DNA from: Siphonodentalium dalli
Lineage: Eukaryota > Mollusca > Scaphopoda > Gadilida > Siphonodentaliidae
Direction: 5' to 3'
NCBI GenBank assembly: GCA_032622095.1
Contig: CP136062.1
Coordinates: 154,686,875-154,750,874, forward strand
Length of the DNA stretch: 64,000 nucleotides
Part shown: positions 36,737 to 47,603 of the stretch, one piece after another
Layout: the number at the start of each line of letters is the position of its first letter
Numbering within the stretch: the stretch's first letter is position 1
Position numbers and translations under genes: made by a program
The notes under the pieces: model-generated
Told to the model about the DNA's origin: nothing
The model's input: the letters and a program-made list of their open reading frames with translations, nothing else
Databases searched by the model: none

Positions 36737-37253
36737 GTCAACGAACAAGCTTATCATGTGGTGTGCCCCCTCATTTCCTGTTTCATATGGTTACTAGAAA
36801 TAATATTCTGAAGAACATAAATGTTTAACAACATATGCAATTCAGGATAACATAGTACAATGGAGAGGTATCAGTTTATAGACAACAGTAACATTAGTGA
36901 ATAATCAGGGGCATTGTGTAATGTTCGGTAATCCCTGCCATATACTGGTAGTACATTTCAATGTCATTTTTATGTAAGATTAAATGATTTCCCTCTAAAT
37001 TTTCTGGTTATTACTAAACAGAGGAAGGTGTATCATTGTCCATGTATGCATGCTTACTATATACAGAACAAAATATTAAAAATAAAAGCCCCCATCCCTT
37101 CTGATTTGAAAACAAGAATCGCCTGAGTATTGAATGCCAGATATGGGATTGTTACAATAAAAGTTACAGAAAACTAGTAGTAGTTTTCCTTAACAGCATG
37201 ATTTTTCGAAAAACAACTCTTTGTTCTACCTTGACCTTATATTTGACCCGCCA

Positions 37254-37702
37254 TATCAAATCCAGTCGTAAGTCGGGATTTTTTTACCCTGTGCCAACTG
37301 CCAATGCATTCTCTTATATATGCGAGTCGACCATAGGTCGCCTCGTATATATAAGAGAATGCATTGGCCTAACAATTTTTTACAATTTTAATAATATTTT
37401 CTTGTATTCTTTAACAATTTTATAATTTCACCCATACAGAGCCCCAGACAAACATGAGCAGACGATACTCTTCTATATGCTTCTATATATGTGTGGGGCT
37501 CCCTGCAGGGTAATGGATGTTTTTTGTTTTATGTATAAAATTTGTAAGAAACATTTATTTAAACAAAAAATAAAAAATTGTTAGGCCAATGCATTCTCTT
37601 ATATATGCGAGGCGACCTATGGTCGACTCGCATATATAAGAGAATGCATTGGCACAGGGTAAAAAAATCCCGACTTACGACTGGATTTGATATGGCGGGT
37701 CA
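37254..37702. mobile_element. Double-hairpin MITE, outer TIR type A, copy 2
   Basis: Same plan as 6580-7040 with a small CCAACTG insertion before the left palindrome. TIR TGACCCGCCATATCAAATCC and its inverse are nearly perfect. Confidence 0.85.
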
Positions 37703-37709
37703 CATATTT

Positions 37710-39090
37710 CTCCGAATGAGCACTTTATACCTTGCTTTATATTATATCCAAACAACAGGTCAAAATCCGTAATCTAGAATGGTCATGTCTCCCAATTTAT
37801 GGACAACGATCTCCCACGGGGAACTCTATCAGATAAATGGTTCATTTCTTGCACCTGCCCAAGATAACAAACATCTGCATAGTGCTTATAACCCCACGTA
37901 TTACAATTCCTTGTAAGAAAAGGCAGCATGTTAATTTGCATAACAGTTGTATCTATAACATTCAAACGTAACACGTCGTCATAATAATAGAGTTACTGTT
38001 CTTCTGCGACGAACGATATTACTTTGATCATTCGCGAGTCAAAATTATCATAAAATGCATTGCACCGATAGTATATATTACCTATATGTACTACGTCATA
38101 TTGCAGCGAAACAAATATTTTATTACCTGTTTCCGTATATATCGACGTTTAATTTCTAACATGACTGTACTGGGCAGCTGTATATATGCCTAAAGGCAAT
38201 TGTCACCACGACAAAATCGACGTAATGTTTCCACTCACCCGAGCCGTGTCCAGGGGCGTGGTTTTGTTTTCAGCCAAGGAATATTTGTCACAGAAAAACG
38301 TTCGTTAACGTCTCATTTATCGATATTTATCGGAATTTTTCATCTCTATCAATGTGATTTCTCCTGGTATATTATAAAACTGTGTTTTAAGTCGGTTAAT
38401 GGCACGGGCGGCGTTCGTTGCAGAAATATTCGTATTTGTTCAAATCGCCATCAACAGAAGGAATATTTATAGTTTTGTTCATACATGTATGCCAAACATA
38501 ATCAGCGCGTAAATAGTATATTGTCGTCAAGACGTACGGTGGTGTACGTAAACAAGAGCCTGCTCGTGTTACAGAAGTTTTGCTTCTGTCTACATAACAC
38601 AGCGCAGTTCTATTGGCTAATCACACACAAACGATATAAACGCTCTTTATTATTTCCGTATCAGGAAAATAGTAACAAATAACGCTCTTTATGTTTACCA
38701 TATCCGGATCTAAACAAAAGCCAGGTTATGTAACGTTTTTTGCCTTTGTTTACATAACAAAGGAAAAACATTTGACAGTAAAATACTGTTTATGCCATAT
38801 TTCTGATTGGTATAAGAACAATGTCTGTCTATATTTTACTATTCTTTCTGTTTATGGCGGTTTTTGACGGAGGTGAATATTTTAACATCGCCAACACCGC
38901 CCGTATCTTTAATGGACCTGCGACTGGACACTCGTAAACTAAATGATCTCGGGCTACGCCCTCGACCATCTAGTTTATGAATATGTCCTGTAGCTCGTCC
39001 ATTAACCCCAACAGAAGGGTCACTCGAATACGTATTGTGGGTTTATTTCAATGAATAAAACTTATATGTTAGTATACAAACACGATATCC
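37710..39090. other. Gene B intron, no element delimited
   Basis: CTCTTTATTATTTCCGTATC and CTCTTTATGTTTACCATATC repeats occur near 38640-38710, with CGGGCGGCGTT/AACACCGCCCG facing each other at 38405 and 38893. This hints at a further degraded TIR element. No coding exon was found. Confidence 0.5.
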
Positions 39091-39114
39091 ACTAGAATAA
39101 TGAAGCAAACAATT

Positions 39115-39565
39115 ACAGGTACTCAATCCGATTCGATGGTCCCATATCACCAGATTCCAACAACAACAACAACAACAACAACATTTCTTGAAATGCCGCT
39201 TCAGTTATCAGAATCGATTACTTGCCCAAACATAATGGTAACCACAGTCAACAATAGTATCAAATTGCCCGAACCTTTATCAACATTTTGTTCAACGAAA
39301 TTGGGCCGTTTTGTCAAATATCTGACACCAAAAAGCCACTTGATTTTAGAGTTATCCATCTTCATCCGCAATTTGGCTCGAGACCGTCTTCTCGTCGACA
39401 TTTTACCAGGCCACTTAAAACGTACCGGTGGTGAACATAATACATTTCATAAATCGATATCTGACCACTCTGAGCTTTGACGAGGAGGGGGGGGGGGGGG
39501 GGTCATCGACTGGAATCAAATATGTTTACCCCCCCCCCCCCCGAAGCCAAAGAAATAGTAATTTA
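39115..39565 (+). mobile_element. Dispersed ~400-bp repeat, copy 4, with G and C run expansions
   Basis: Copy just upstream of Kunitz exon 2 of gene B. Where the other copies read GATGGGTGGG and ACTCCCGAAG, this one has about 17 G (39486-39502) and about 16 C, and an expanded CAACAACAAC tract at 39158-39181. Confidence 0.65.
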
Positions 39566-39661
39566 CGAGCTTTAATTCGGATTGTCCATATTTAACCCAT
39601 TCTATACTAAATCATCATTGGCGAGCCGTTATCCTGTAGGAGATTCTCAATTCTATTCCAG

Positions 39662-39876
39662 ATGCAGATAGATGCGTTCTCAAACAAGACCTTGGACCGT
39701 GCATGAGATATTCCCTGAAGTGGTTTTACGACTCGGAATCCGGGTTATGCCGTCCATTCATATACGGTGGATGTAAAGGAAATGGTAACAAGTTCGACAA
39801 GAAGTCTCAGTGTCAGAATTCATGTGAAACAAGGAGTCTTCTAAAGCGATACAACCCTAATAGGGGCAAACGATAA
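39662..39876 (+). CDS. Kunitz gene B, exon 2 (Kunitz/BPTI domain)
   Basis: The acceptor CAATTCTATTCCAG enters in phase 1, with the split codon reading Asp. Six cysteines with exact BPTI spacing and FIYGGC are present. The P1 residue is Met and P1' is Arg (second Cys followed by Met-Arg), so the specificity must differ from gene A. Most vertebrate Kunitz inhibitors have Gly or Ala at P1', so Arg is unusual. The tail ETRSLLKRYNPNRGKR has an internal Lys-Arg and ends in Gly-Lys-Arg before TAA. The longest Met-initiated frame here is only 56 codons, so a length-filtered ORF search misses the exon. The reading frame is intact. Confidence 0.92.
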
Positions 39877-40006
39877 GTGATTAAGTGGTCAGACTAGACA
39901 GACGACACACAATGCAGTTCGACAAAGAAACCAACTACTTATTTCGAAAGCCGGAACTCAGGACTGTGACGACAGGGTTGTATCTAACCCTTTACTGTAC
40001 TTTCAA

Positions 40007-40017
40007 AATAAAATAAA
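40007..40017 (+). promoter_or_regulatory. Polyadenylation signals of Kunitz gene B
   Basis: Overlapping AATAAA hexamers lie 131 bp after the stop codon, in sequence matching the distal signal of gene A (ACTTTCAAAATAAAATAAAT). Confidence 0.6.
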
Positions 40018-40321
40018 TATACATTGAAAATTGGTCATCTAGGACGCCATCGGAGAAAATTGAAGGCATAGCCAAATTGGACTCTCCTTATTATTGAAAA
40101 TAAACCTGGCACGGTGAGTGGGTACGAGGGGGGGGGGTGGGCAGGTATCGAGCCTGTCGTAGATCATGCCATGAATCTGACTGTTTTCAAATCGCTCGGA
40201 TTATCCAAACACCGCGAAAATGATAACTTCATTAAATAATAGGGTACATTTTCTTTACAACATTATTTCCCCCAACATCATTAAGGCAATTCAGCTGACT
40301 TGTATGTCCAAGCCTGAAGAA

Positions 40322-40743
40322 AGTGTGTCTTTCATTTGCAGAATGAGGTCCCCAGAGGGTGAATATATTGATGTCATCCCGTACGACGGGCTAACATTAA
40401 CCAAATTCACCCCCCCCTGGGAACATCATTCTGTTTAGACCTCAACTTATATGGGAGACCTAGAATCAGATTGAATTTCCCCAGTCGAAGTTGGTGATGT
40501 TCACTTTTAGTCACATTGACTTTGCATTTTATCTTCTGCAAATTAGGGGATATAGAGACTTCCCAGAAGCGAAAAGGTTACTAAAATAAATGTTATGTTG
40601 AAACTATAGATACTTCACAGAAGATGAGGCCTAAGCAGAACGATGTCCCCAAAGGGTGGATTTGGTGATGCTAGCCCGATGTGCAGGGTGGCATCAATAA
40701 ATTCACCCTTTGGGGAACTCTTTCTGCAAATGACAAACACACT
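40322..40743. mobile_element. 420-bp MITE with AGTGTGTCTGTC ends, copy 2
   Basis: Same length and plan as 26044-26462, diverged by roughly 15-20 %. It shares TTTTATCTTCTGCAAATTAG and GGATATAGAGACTTCCCAGA. Confidence 0.75.
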
Positions 40744-40903
40744 ATCCACGCATTTTCTCTAGCGGAAGACACATTCTGTAAAAGTACCCGTGAATCCAAG
40801 CTGCAAAACAGAGTTCAGTCCCCTCGTAACGCTATGTCTGACCGCTGCCGGCATGTGTAATTTTGTTATTAAAGATACGGGTGGCCTTCGTAGTGGGTAT
40901 AGT

Positions 40904-41105
40904 ACGTGGATATGAATATGAATAATACTCACGCTATCTGATAAATTATTTGTATAATGATATTTGTTATGGGGGAAACAGGAAGACAGCCCGGCAGGGC
41001 TATGTTCCCCCCAGCAATATACTGAATTATTCTAGTTATATGTTAAATTATTGTACTATTCATATGTATATTGTAAATAAAATTATCCTATCCTATCCTA
41101 GCTGG
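40904..41105 (+). mobile_element. Non-LTR retrotransposon 3' end with CCTAT tail, copy 1
   Basis: About 190 bp nearly identical to 54955-55155, ending AAAATTATCCTATCCTATCC. A shared 3' region with a short pentamer tail and no TIR fits a 5'-truncated LINE or SINE. Confidence 0.6.
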
Positions 41106-41109
41106 TAAA

Positions 41110-42300
41110 ATAGTCACATCCGCTAAAACCGCTATAGACATACAGATTATTATATAATAGACAGATGTTGTTCTTATGTCAAACGTAGATATCGCGTACA
41201 TTGCATGTTATTGTCACGTTTGTACGCTTTGTTATGTAAATAACCATCAAAAAGGTTACATAACCATTTGTTTATAGACAGACATTAGAAACTAATGGAT
41301 CGTCCAGTGAAAATATTCCGTTGCGCTAGGGAGGCTAAGCTAAAGTTTTATTGGCGTCATCAACAATCGCATTCAAATCACACCAAATTTCAATTAATCG
41401 ACCCATTCTACCCGCTGTCAGTTCAAAATCCAGCTAATCCATGTTACTTCATGGTCGGATAATGATCAGACAGAAAACGTTTACATAATATAATTGTTCT
41501 TGCAAAGAGATGATTATTTTTTCAATCAAGTTAGAATGTTCTCCTAACCTATATATGGTAATACATACCAAATAGGAATTTACTATATGATAGTATTGTG
41601 AGTTGTAAGTTGTAGACGCACCAAATTAGGGGTCTTACAAGAGACGTATAATGCGCGCGAATCTAAATAACGAAATGACGCAATATACCATGACGGCAAA
41701 TGACCAATTCACTGCGCTTTTTGTGAGAAACTAAGCAACACTCGACCTGAATTATCTCTGACACAAAGCGTTTTTTGTGAATAATATCGCATTCATATCA
41801 TCATTATGCTATACTATACTAATATATTCTTGAGGAAATTATCATAATTTGATGAATGTTATTTCTAAATTATTACCTACAACGAAGGCCGCTTGTCCCT
41901 TTAAATCTAACTTTTTATTGAAGTGTTTTGTCAGTTACAATTCATTCTGGCTTGATCTAGACAAATTTCAAATGAATATGGACTGTTCAGTTTCTCAGAA
42001 TAATGCAGAATCAATTGTAACCTACGAAAGTCTCAAATAAATAAACGTGCGATTTCTTCACATTATGTGTAGGTGGCGGCAGCGGTAAGTTCTGCATAGG
42101 GGACCGAACTCTGCACGGAGCTTGTCGTAGATCATACCACGAATCTGACTTTTTTCAAATCGCTCAAATAGCTAAAAACCTCGAAACTAATAACTTCATT
42201 AAACAATATACATTTTTTTAACAACATTATTTTGTCCCAACTTCATTAAAGGAATTCAGCAGAATAGCATTTTAAGGACCACTTAATTAACCAGGGGTCA
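41110..42300. other. Gene-free stretch
   Basis: Mostly unique AT-rich sequence. 42122-42260 (AGATCATACCACGAATCTGA) repeats 40162-40290. No gene seen. Confidence 0.5.
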
Positions 42301-42301
42301 A

Positions 42302-42302
42302 T

Positions 42303-42361
<59 letters not shown>

Positions 42362-42436
42362 AAGAGACAGAGGGAGAGAGATAGAGAGAGATATAGAGAG
42401 AGAGACACACACACACAGACAGAGACAGATACACAG
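42302..42436 (+). repeat. (GA)n / (CA)n microsatellite
   Basis: Long GAGA tract with ATAGAG interruptions, passing into ACACAC and CAGACAGA. It makes Ser-Leu frames on the - strand that are not genes. Confidence 0.95.
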
Positions 42437-42574
42437 AGAATACTGTAATGTACACATATAAATTCTCATGTCGTTCCTATCATAACGGGGCTGAAAGAAC
42501 AGAAATGAAGAAAAATGTGCGATAAACTCTTTCCCAGATACAATACTATATAAAAAAATTATACTTATACTTAA

Positions 42575-42748
42575 ACATTGGATGTTGATTTGTTTGCGTT
42601 CCATAGCATACGGATGCAGGTTGGTCTGACATAGCATACGGATTCATGTTGGTCTGACATAGCATACGGATGCACGTTGGTCTGACATTTTGTGTGAAAC
42701 GCAGAAAATGTCAGACCAACTTACATCCATACTCAATGGAACGCAACA
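42575..42748. repeat. Hairpin with three 34-bp repeats
   Basis: TTGCGTTCCATAGCATACGG starts the left arm and TCAATGGAACGCAA ends the right. Between them CATAGCATACGGATGCAGGT is repeated three times with TTGGTCTGACA. The right arm has a single copy. Confidence 0.7.
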
Positions 42749-42760
42749 CATCAACAGTTA

Positions 42761-43207
42761 TCTATTATATCTATTTTGGAACTTCTGTCTGTCTGTCTGT
42801 ATGTGTGTATGTGTGTTAAAGACTCGAAAACTGTTCGACCGATCCGACTCAAATTTGGTATGTAGCCCTACGTTGATCCCGGGAACAATATAGGCGGGTC
42901 AAATTTCACGTGCGACCGTGTCCTTGACATTGACCTCGCTCATATACGCTCATATATGCATGTTTCTGGACTTCGGCCGATCCGAATCGAGTTTGGTATG
43001 TAAGCCTACTATGATCCCGGGAACAATAATTATGGGCGGTCCAATTTCACGTGTCCTTGGCCATTGACCTCGCTCATATATCCTTATATAGGCATGTTTC
43101 TTGTCCTATCCAACAATAATTTGTCCAGACGCTGTATATTCTGCCCAGACGGAGACGATCACAAAGAAATCCCTAAATAGCCCGGACGAAGTCGGGCACA
43201 TCAGCTA
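42761..43207 (+). mobile_element. Helitron-like non-autonomous element, copy 1
   Basis: It starts TCTATTATATCTATTTTGG, has a (TGTC)n tract soon after, and contains two internal repeats of ATCCCGGGAACAATA. It ends in a stem (GCCCGGACGAAGTCGGGC) followed by ACATCAGCTAT. The 5' TC, the 3' hairpin and the CTRR-like end fit Helitron-derived elements. No Rep/helicase coding sequence. Confidence 0.6.
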
Positions 43208-43549
43208 TTATATATATTGGAACTTCTGTCTGTCTGTATGTCTGTCTGTCTGTCTGTAGTGTCTGTCTGTATGTATGTGTGCTATAGACTCGAAAACCGA
43301 TCGGACTCAAATTTGGTATGTAGGCCTACTTTGATCCCGGGAACAATATGGGTGGGTCCAATTCACGTACGATCGTGTCATTGACCTTCACCTCGCTCTT
43401 ATACGCTCCTATAGGCATGTTTCTGGACCGATCGAACAATAGTTTGCTTCTTTGTCCTGATACTTTTCAACGTTGTTCGCTCAGTTTTGTTCAACATTGT
43501 CACAAAGAATCCCTAAATAGCCCGGACGAAGTCGGGCACATCAGCTAGT
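43207..43549 (+). mobile_element. Helitron-like non-autonomous element, copy 2 (tandem)
   Basis: Follows copy 1 head to tail. It has the same ATATATTGGAACTTCTGTCT start, one ATCCCGGGAACAATA repeat, and the end GCCCGGACGAAGTCGGGC then ACATCAGCTAGT. Confidence 0.65.
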
Positions 43550-43837
43550 ACTTATATTTACGCTCAGCCGAATCAACTAACAGATTAAAAAAGAAATTTA
43601 GTGCCCATTTACAACGTTATACATTCTCATATAGCTCATGGCAAGTTGCGTCTACTATGAACGCAACTATGGGGTTTGCGTGCAACACCACGTGACAAAG
43701 TTCTACAAACCAACGTTCTATATACATTCATGTACCACAGCGCGAATTAATGCTTGTGTGAGTGTAAATATACGTGTAATTTAAAAGACCGTAACTTTTC
43801 GAGTACCATATAGCCTGCAGCACTACCCGACGCGTAC

Positions 43838-44330
43838 TAGTTCACGGGTTGATAGGACCCACCGTGCACCCCTCATAACTTAATTTTTTGGTTATGTTCA
43901 TATACCAGAATGTGTATTGTTCAGGAAAAAATTATGTTAACAGCAAATATTTTGGGTCCTATTGTACCTACTGGGTCAAAGTTAAGCCTGACTCAGTTAC
44001 CATTTGTTCCCGATTAGGAACGGCAATCCCATATAAGTGATGTCCTTGCATGTGATTGGACTTGAAACGGCGATGTGTCATTTTGTAGGTATTTGAATAA
44101 TCTATCCAATGGTAGCACAAATATATGAGTTTTGTCATTGATCAAAGGGTCACAGAAATGCGATGGTAACTGAGGAAGACTTAACTTTGACCCAGTAGGT
44201 ATACTAGGACCCAAAATATTTGCTGTTAACATCATTTTTCCTGAACAATACACATTAGGGTCCATGAAAATACCAAAGAAGTTAAGTTATGGGGGAGGGA
44301 GTACGATGGGTCCTACCAGCCCATGGACTA
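43838..44330. mobile_element. TIR element with long ~150-bp arms (TAGGACCCA)
   Basis: The inverted arms share TAGGACCCA, CATAACTTAA, GTATTGTTCAGGAAAAA, AACAGCAAATATTTTGGGTC and CCTACTGGGTCAAAGTTAAG. About 190 bp of centre between arms. No coding sequence. Confidence 0.8.
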
Positions 44331-44898
44331 TATGCTTACTTTTGCTTACGTTATTATTAGTAATACTTTTTATCATATGACTCAATCGTTATTTACGTTG
44401 GAAACTATGTCATAAATCAATTTCATATCAATTACTAATTCATATCACCTTCCGATAATTTGATTGGTTTGTTGACAAAAAGTGTGTTCTGATTGGCTGA
44501 ATGGCCGCCGGGGCCGAGCCGCATCTCTGACTAAATGCAGGTCAAATTCGTGCGCGTCAAATACACGAATCAACGCGATGCCGAAATTCTCGCAATTATA
44601 ATCTTGAAATATATAGTTTTGGACATTGTTATACGATAAATAGAATATGTAATTCGTATTTATCTAATAAACATACGATATAATGTCACAAACTGAGAAC
44701 AGAATAGCGCACTATATCTTCGCGTGCATATTATTTCTGCTAGTTCACCAGGTGTAATTGGGCTTCCGGTGCAATGAAGTGACGTCACATTAACCTTTTG
44801 CTGCCGATGTCATATAGCTATTTAGTGATTTGTGTGCGTTTTGGAAATCATAATCAATTTATAGGTGTCATAATTATTATAAATAGAATATGTAATTC

Positions 44899-45020
44899 GT
44901 GTTTCTCTCATATGATATTTATGAAACTCGCACGAATTTTCAGTTTTCTCGAGCCTCCGGAGGCTCGAGAAAACTGAAAATTCTTAGACTCGTTTTATAA
45001 ATATTATATGAGAGAAACAC
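44899..45020. repeat. 122-bp near-perfect hairpin
   Basis: GTGTTTCTCTCATATGATAT pairs with ATATTATATGAGAGAAACAC. The centre TTTTCTCGAGCCTCCGGAGG continues without a loop into its complement. Confidence 0.85.
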
Positions 45021-45504
45021 TCATTTCATAGAAGCGGCCTAGTCTTATAAAACAATGACTATCCTCGTTAAAAATCGGTGGTTGGTCAAATGGTTTTCCC
45101 TCCCTGTGCACTGAGATTATTTTGGAATATTGTGCATATTCCAGTAATTTAGAACATAAACATAACCATTTGATTGAGTTTTACAACTTAGAATTGGTCG
45201 AAGTTAGAAAATTTGACTTGAAAAAAAATTCAGTTTTAACACATGAGAATTTCATAAATTGAGAAATGCTCCAAAGTCGAACCCATGATATAGAACACAT
45301 CAGGATTCATTTTGTTAGGTAATATTGAGTCGTTGTCTTAATTATGGTTATGTTTTGCTGAAATATGATGAACTTGATGGAATTACTTGTAAGTAATGAA
45401 TGTGCAATGAGGGGAAAATGGCAGACAACATGAAAAATCGAAAGATAATTGCAACGTTTTGCGAAGAATGTATATATAGTTGAAATGCAGCCTGCTGCAG
45501 CTAA

Positions 45505-46026
45505 GTTATTAGATCATGCCATGAATCTCTACTCTGGCTAACGCCCGTAGAGATCATATTCCACTGGTACAAAACCTTGGAACGTTTTGAAGTTTTGACA
45601 GGGAACCTTATAAAGTCGAAAAAATAACGCGGGGAATATATTTCTCTGTCATTATCTGTCCGTTAATAGTGTACTGTTGGTGAAGGTCCCAACTCGTACT
45701 TTCACGATTTAAATAAATTTGTGAGCGCTTTTGCTTTGCATCGCTTACAATTGTGGTATTTCTCCTGGTTAATTAATTCATTGTTTATTGCGATATCGGC
45801 TCACAAATACCACGGAAAAGTATGGAATTTTGGATTGGGACATTCACCATCAGTGAAGTAAATTATAAGGGGAACAGATAATAACTAAGAAATATATCCC
45901 CTCGTTCTTTTTCCGACTTTAGAAGGTTCCCTGTAAAAACTTTAAAACATTCCAAGGTTTTGTACTATTGGAATATGATCTCTATGGGCGTTGGCCAGAG
46001 TAGAGATTCTTGGTATGATCTAATAA
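45505..46026. mobile_element. TIR element with ~155-bp arms (TTATTAGATCATG)
   Basis: TTATTAGATCATGCCATGAA at the left is inverted at the right (GGTATGATCTAATAA). The arms continue through GTAGAGATCATATTCCA and AAAACCTTGGAACGTTTT. The centre (TTTGTGAGCGCTTTTGC, TATTGCGATATCGGCT) is related to 10580-10710 and 19590-19700. Confidence 0.75.
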
Positions 46027-46455
46027 GTTATATGAATGAAACTCAAGCTCACTCGATTGAATGTCCTTGGTGTGATCTTGATAATATTGCTTTTCGCTTC
46101 TTCAGAACTCCAAGAATGTGAAGGTCTCACATGCTATCAAAATCAAATCTAATCTAATCTAACACCTGCAGCGATCAGCTGTTTTAACCAGGTACTCAGG
46201 CAGTGAAACTGATAACGGCAATGACAACAATTGATAATTTGGGTCGGAGCCAATGGGAGCAGGGTCAACGCACTCAAAAAAAAAGAAAATATATATCTTT
46301 ATTCCTCCATATAATGAAGAGCATATATAAAAAGCAAAAAAAACATTACAAATAAATTGAGAACATAACTACATCCTGCATGCAGGAAATTTGGCTATAC
46401 AATATACAGGGTTATATAATATGAATGACAAAGAGACAAATACGAGCATAGTTTA

Positions 46456-46670
46456 GTGCATATAAGCATGCTTGTATATATACACGAGTACACGCACGAC
46501 CATGCACTTGCATATGCATATCATGCATATACACATATACATACATCCACGTATACACACACACGCACCCTCACACACACCTATACACACCCTCACACAC
46601 ATATGTATACATATGTAACGGTCATGTACCTATATATGCACGTTTATATATGCACGTTTATATGTGCATG
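46456..46670 (+). repeat. AC-rich low-complexity sequence
   Basis: CACACACCCTCACACACAC and TATATGCACGTTTA repeats. It leads directly into the 120-bp array. Confidence 0.8.
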
Positions 46671-46977
46671 TATATTCACATACCAAATTTCAAGTCGATA
46701 GCTCCACCCGTTTCCGAGATCTCGTCTGCGCATGCGCGAAGCTGGCGTCGCACGGGCTCGGCGACCCGATAAAATTCGTATTCGGGGCAAGATACATTCA
46801 CATACCAAATTTCAAGTCGATAGCTCCACCTGTTTCCGAGATCTCGTCTGCGCATGCGCTGCACTGGCGTCGCACGGGCTCGCCAATACGACGACCACCG
46901 CCTGGTCAAACTACACACACGTACCAAGTTTCGTCCCGATCGGTCGAGAATCGTAGATTTGTATTAATGACAGACAA

Positions 46978-47010
<33 letters not shown>

Positions 47011-47030
47011 GGTCTTCAAAACATATATGA

Positions 47031-47066
47031 GACTAGCCGATGAGCCCGACGTTGTCCGGGCTATTC
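47031..47066 (-). mobile_element. Helitron-like 3' end inside the array
   Basis: On the - strand: GAATAGCCCGGACAACGTCG, then GGCTCATCGGCTAGTC. It is a GC stem followed by CTAGT, and a close match to the ends at 43207 and 43549. Confidence 0.6.
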
Positions 47067-47568
47067 AAAAACCAAATTTCAAGTCGATAGCTCTACCCAG
47101 CCCGAAATTTCAAGTCGATAGCTCTACCCGTTTCCGAGATCTGGTCTGCGCATGCGCGAAGCTGGCGTCGCACGGGCTCGGCGGCCCGATAAAATTCGTA
47201 TCCGGGGCAAGATACATACACATACCAAATTTCAAGTCGATAGCTCAACCCGTTTCCGAGATCTCGTCTGCGCATGCACGAAGCGGGCGTCGCACGGGCT
47301 CGGCGACCCGATAAAATTCGTATCCGGGGCAAGATACATTCACATACCAAATTTCAAGTCGATAGCTCCACCCGTTTCCGAGATCTCGTCTGCGCATGCG
47401 CGAAGCGGGCGCCGCACCTACTCGCCAATACGACAACGTCCACCGCCTGGTCAAACTACACACACGTACCAAGTTTCGTCCCGATCGGTCGAGAATCGTA
47501 GATTTGTATAAATGACAAACATACAGACAAACAAACATACAGACAGAGGTCTTCAAAATATATATGAG

Positions 47569-47603
47569 ATTAGCCGATGAGCCCGACGTTGTCCGGGCTA
47601 TTC
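47569..47603 (-). mobile_element. Second Helitron-like 3' end inside the array
   Basis: Same stem as at 47031-47066, ending CTAAT on the - strand. Confidence 0.55.

Noticed and set aside
42246-42637. Ser/Leu-rich minus-strand frames
   Set aside because: Translations of the (GA)n microsatellite.
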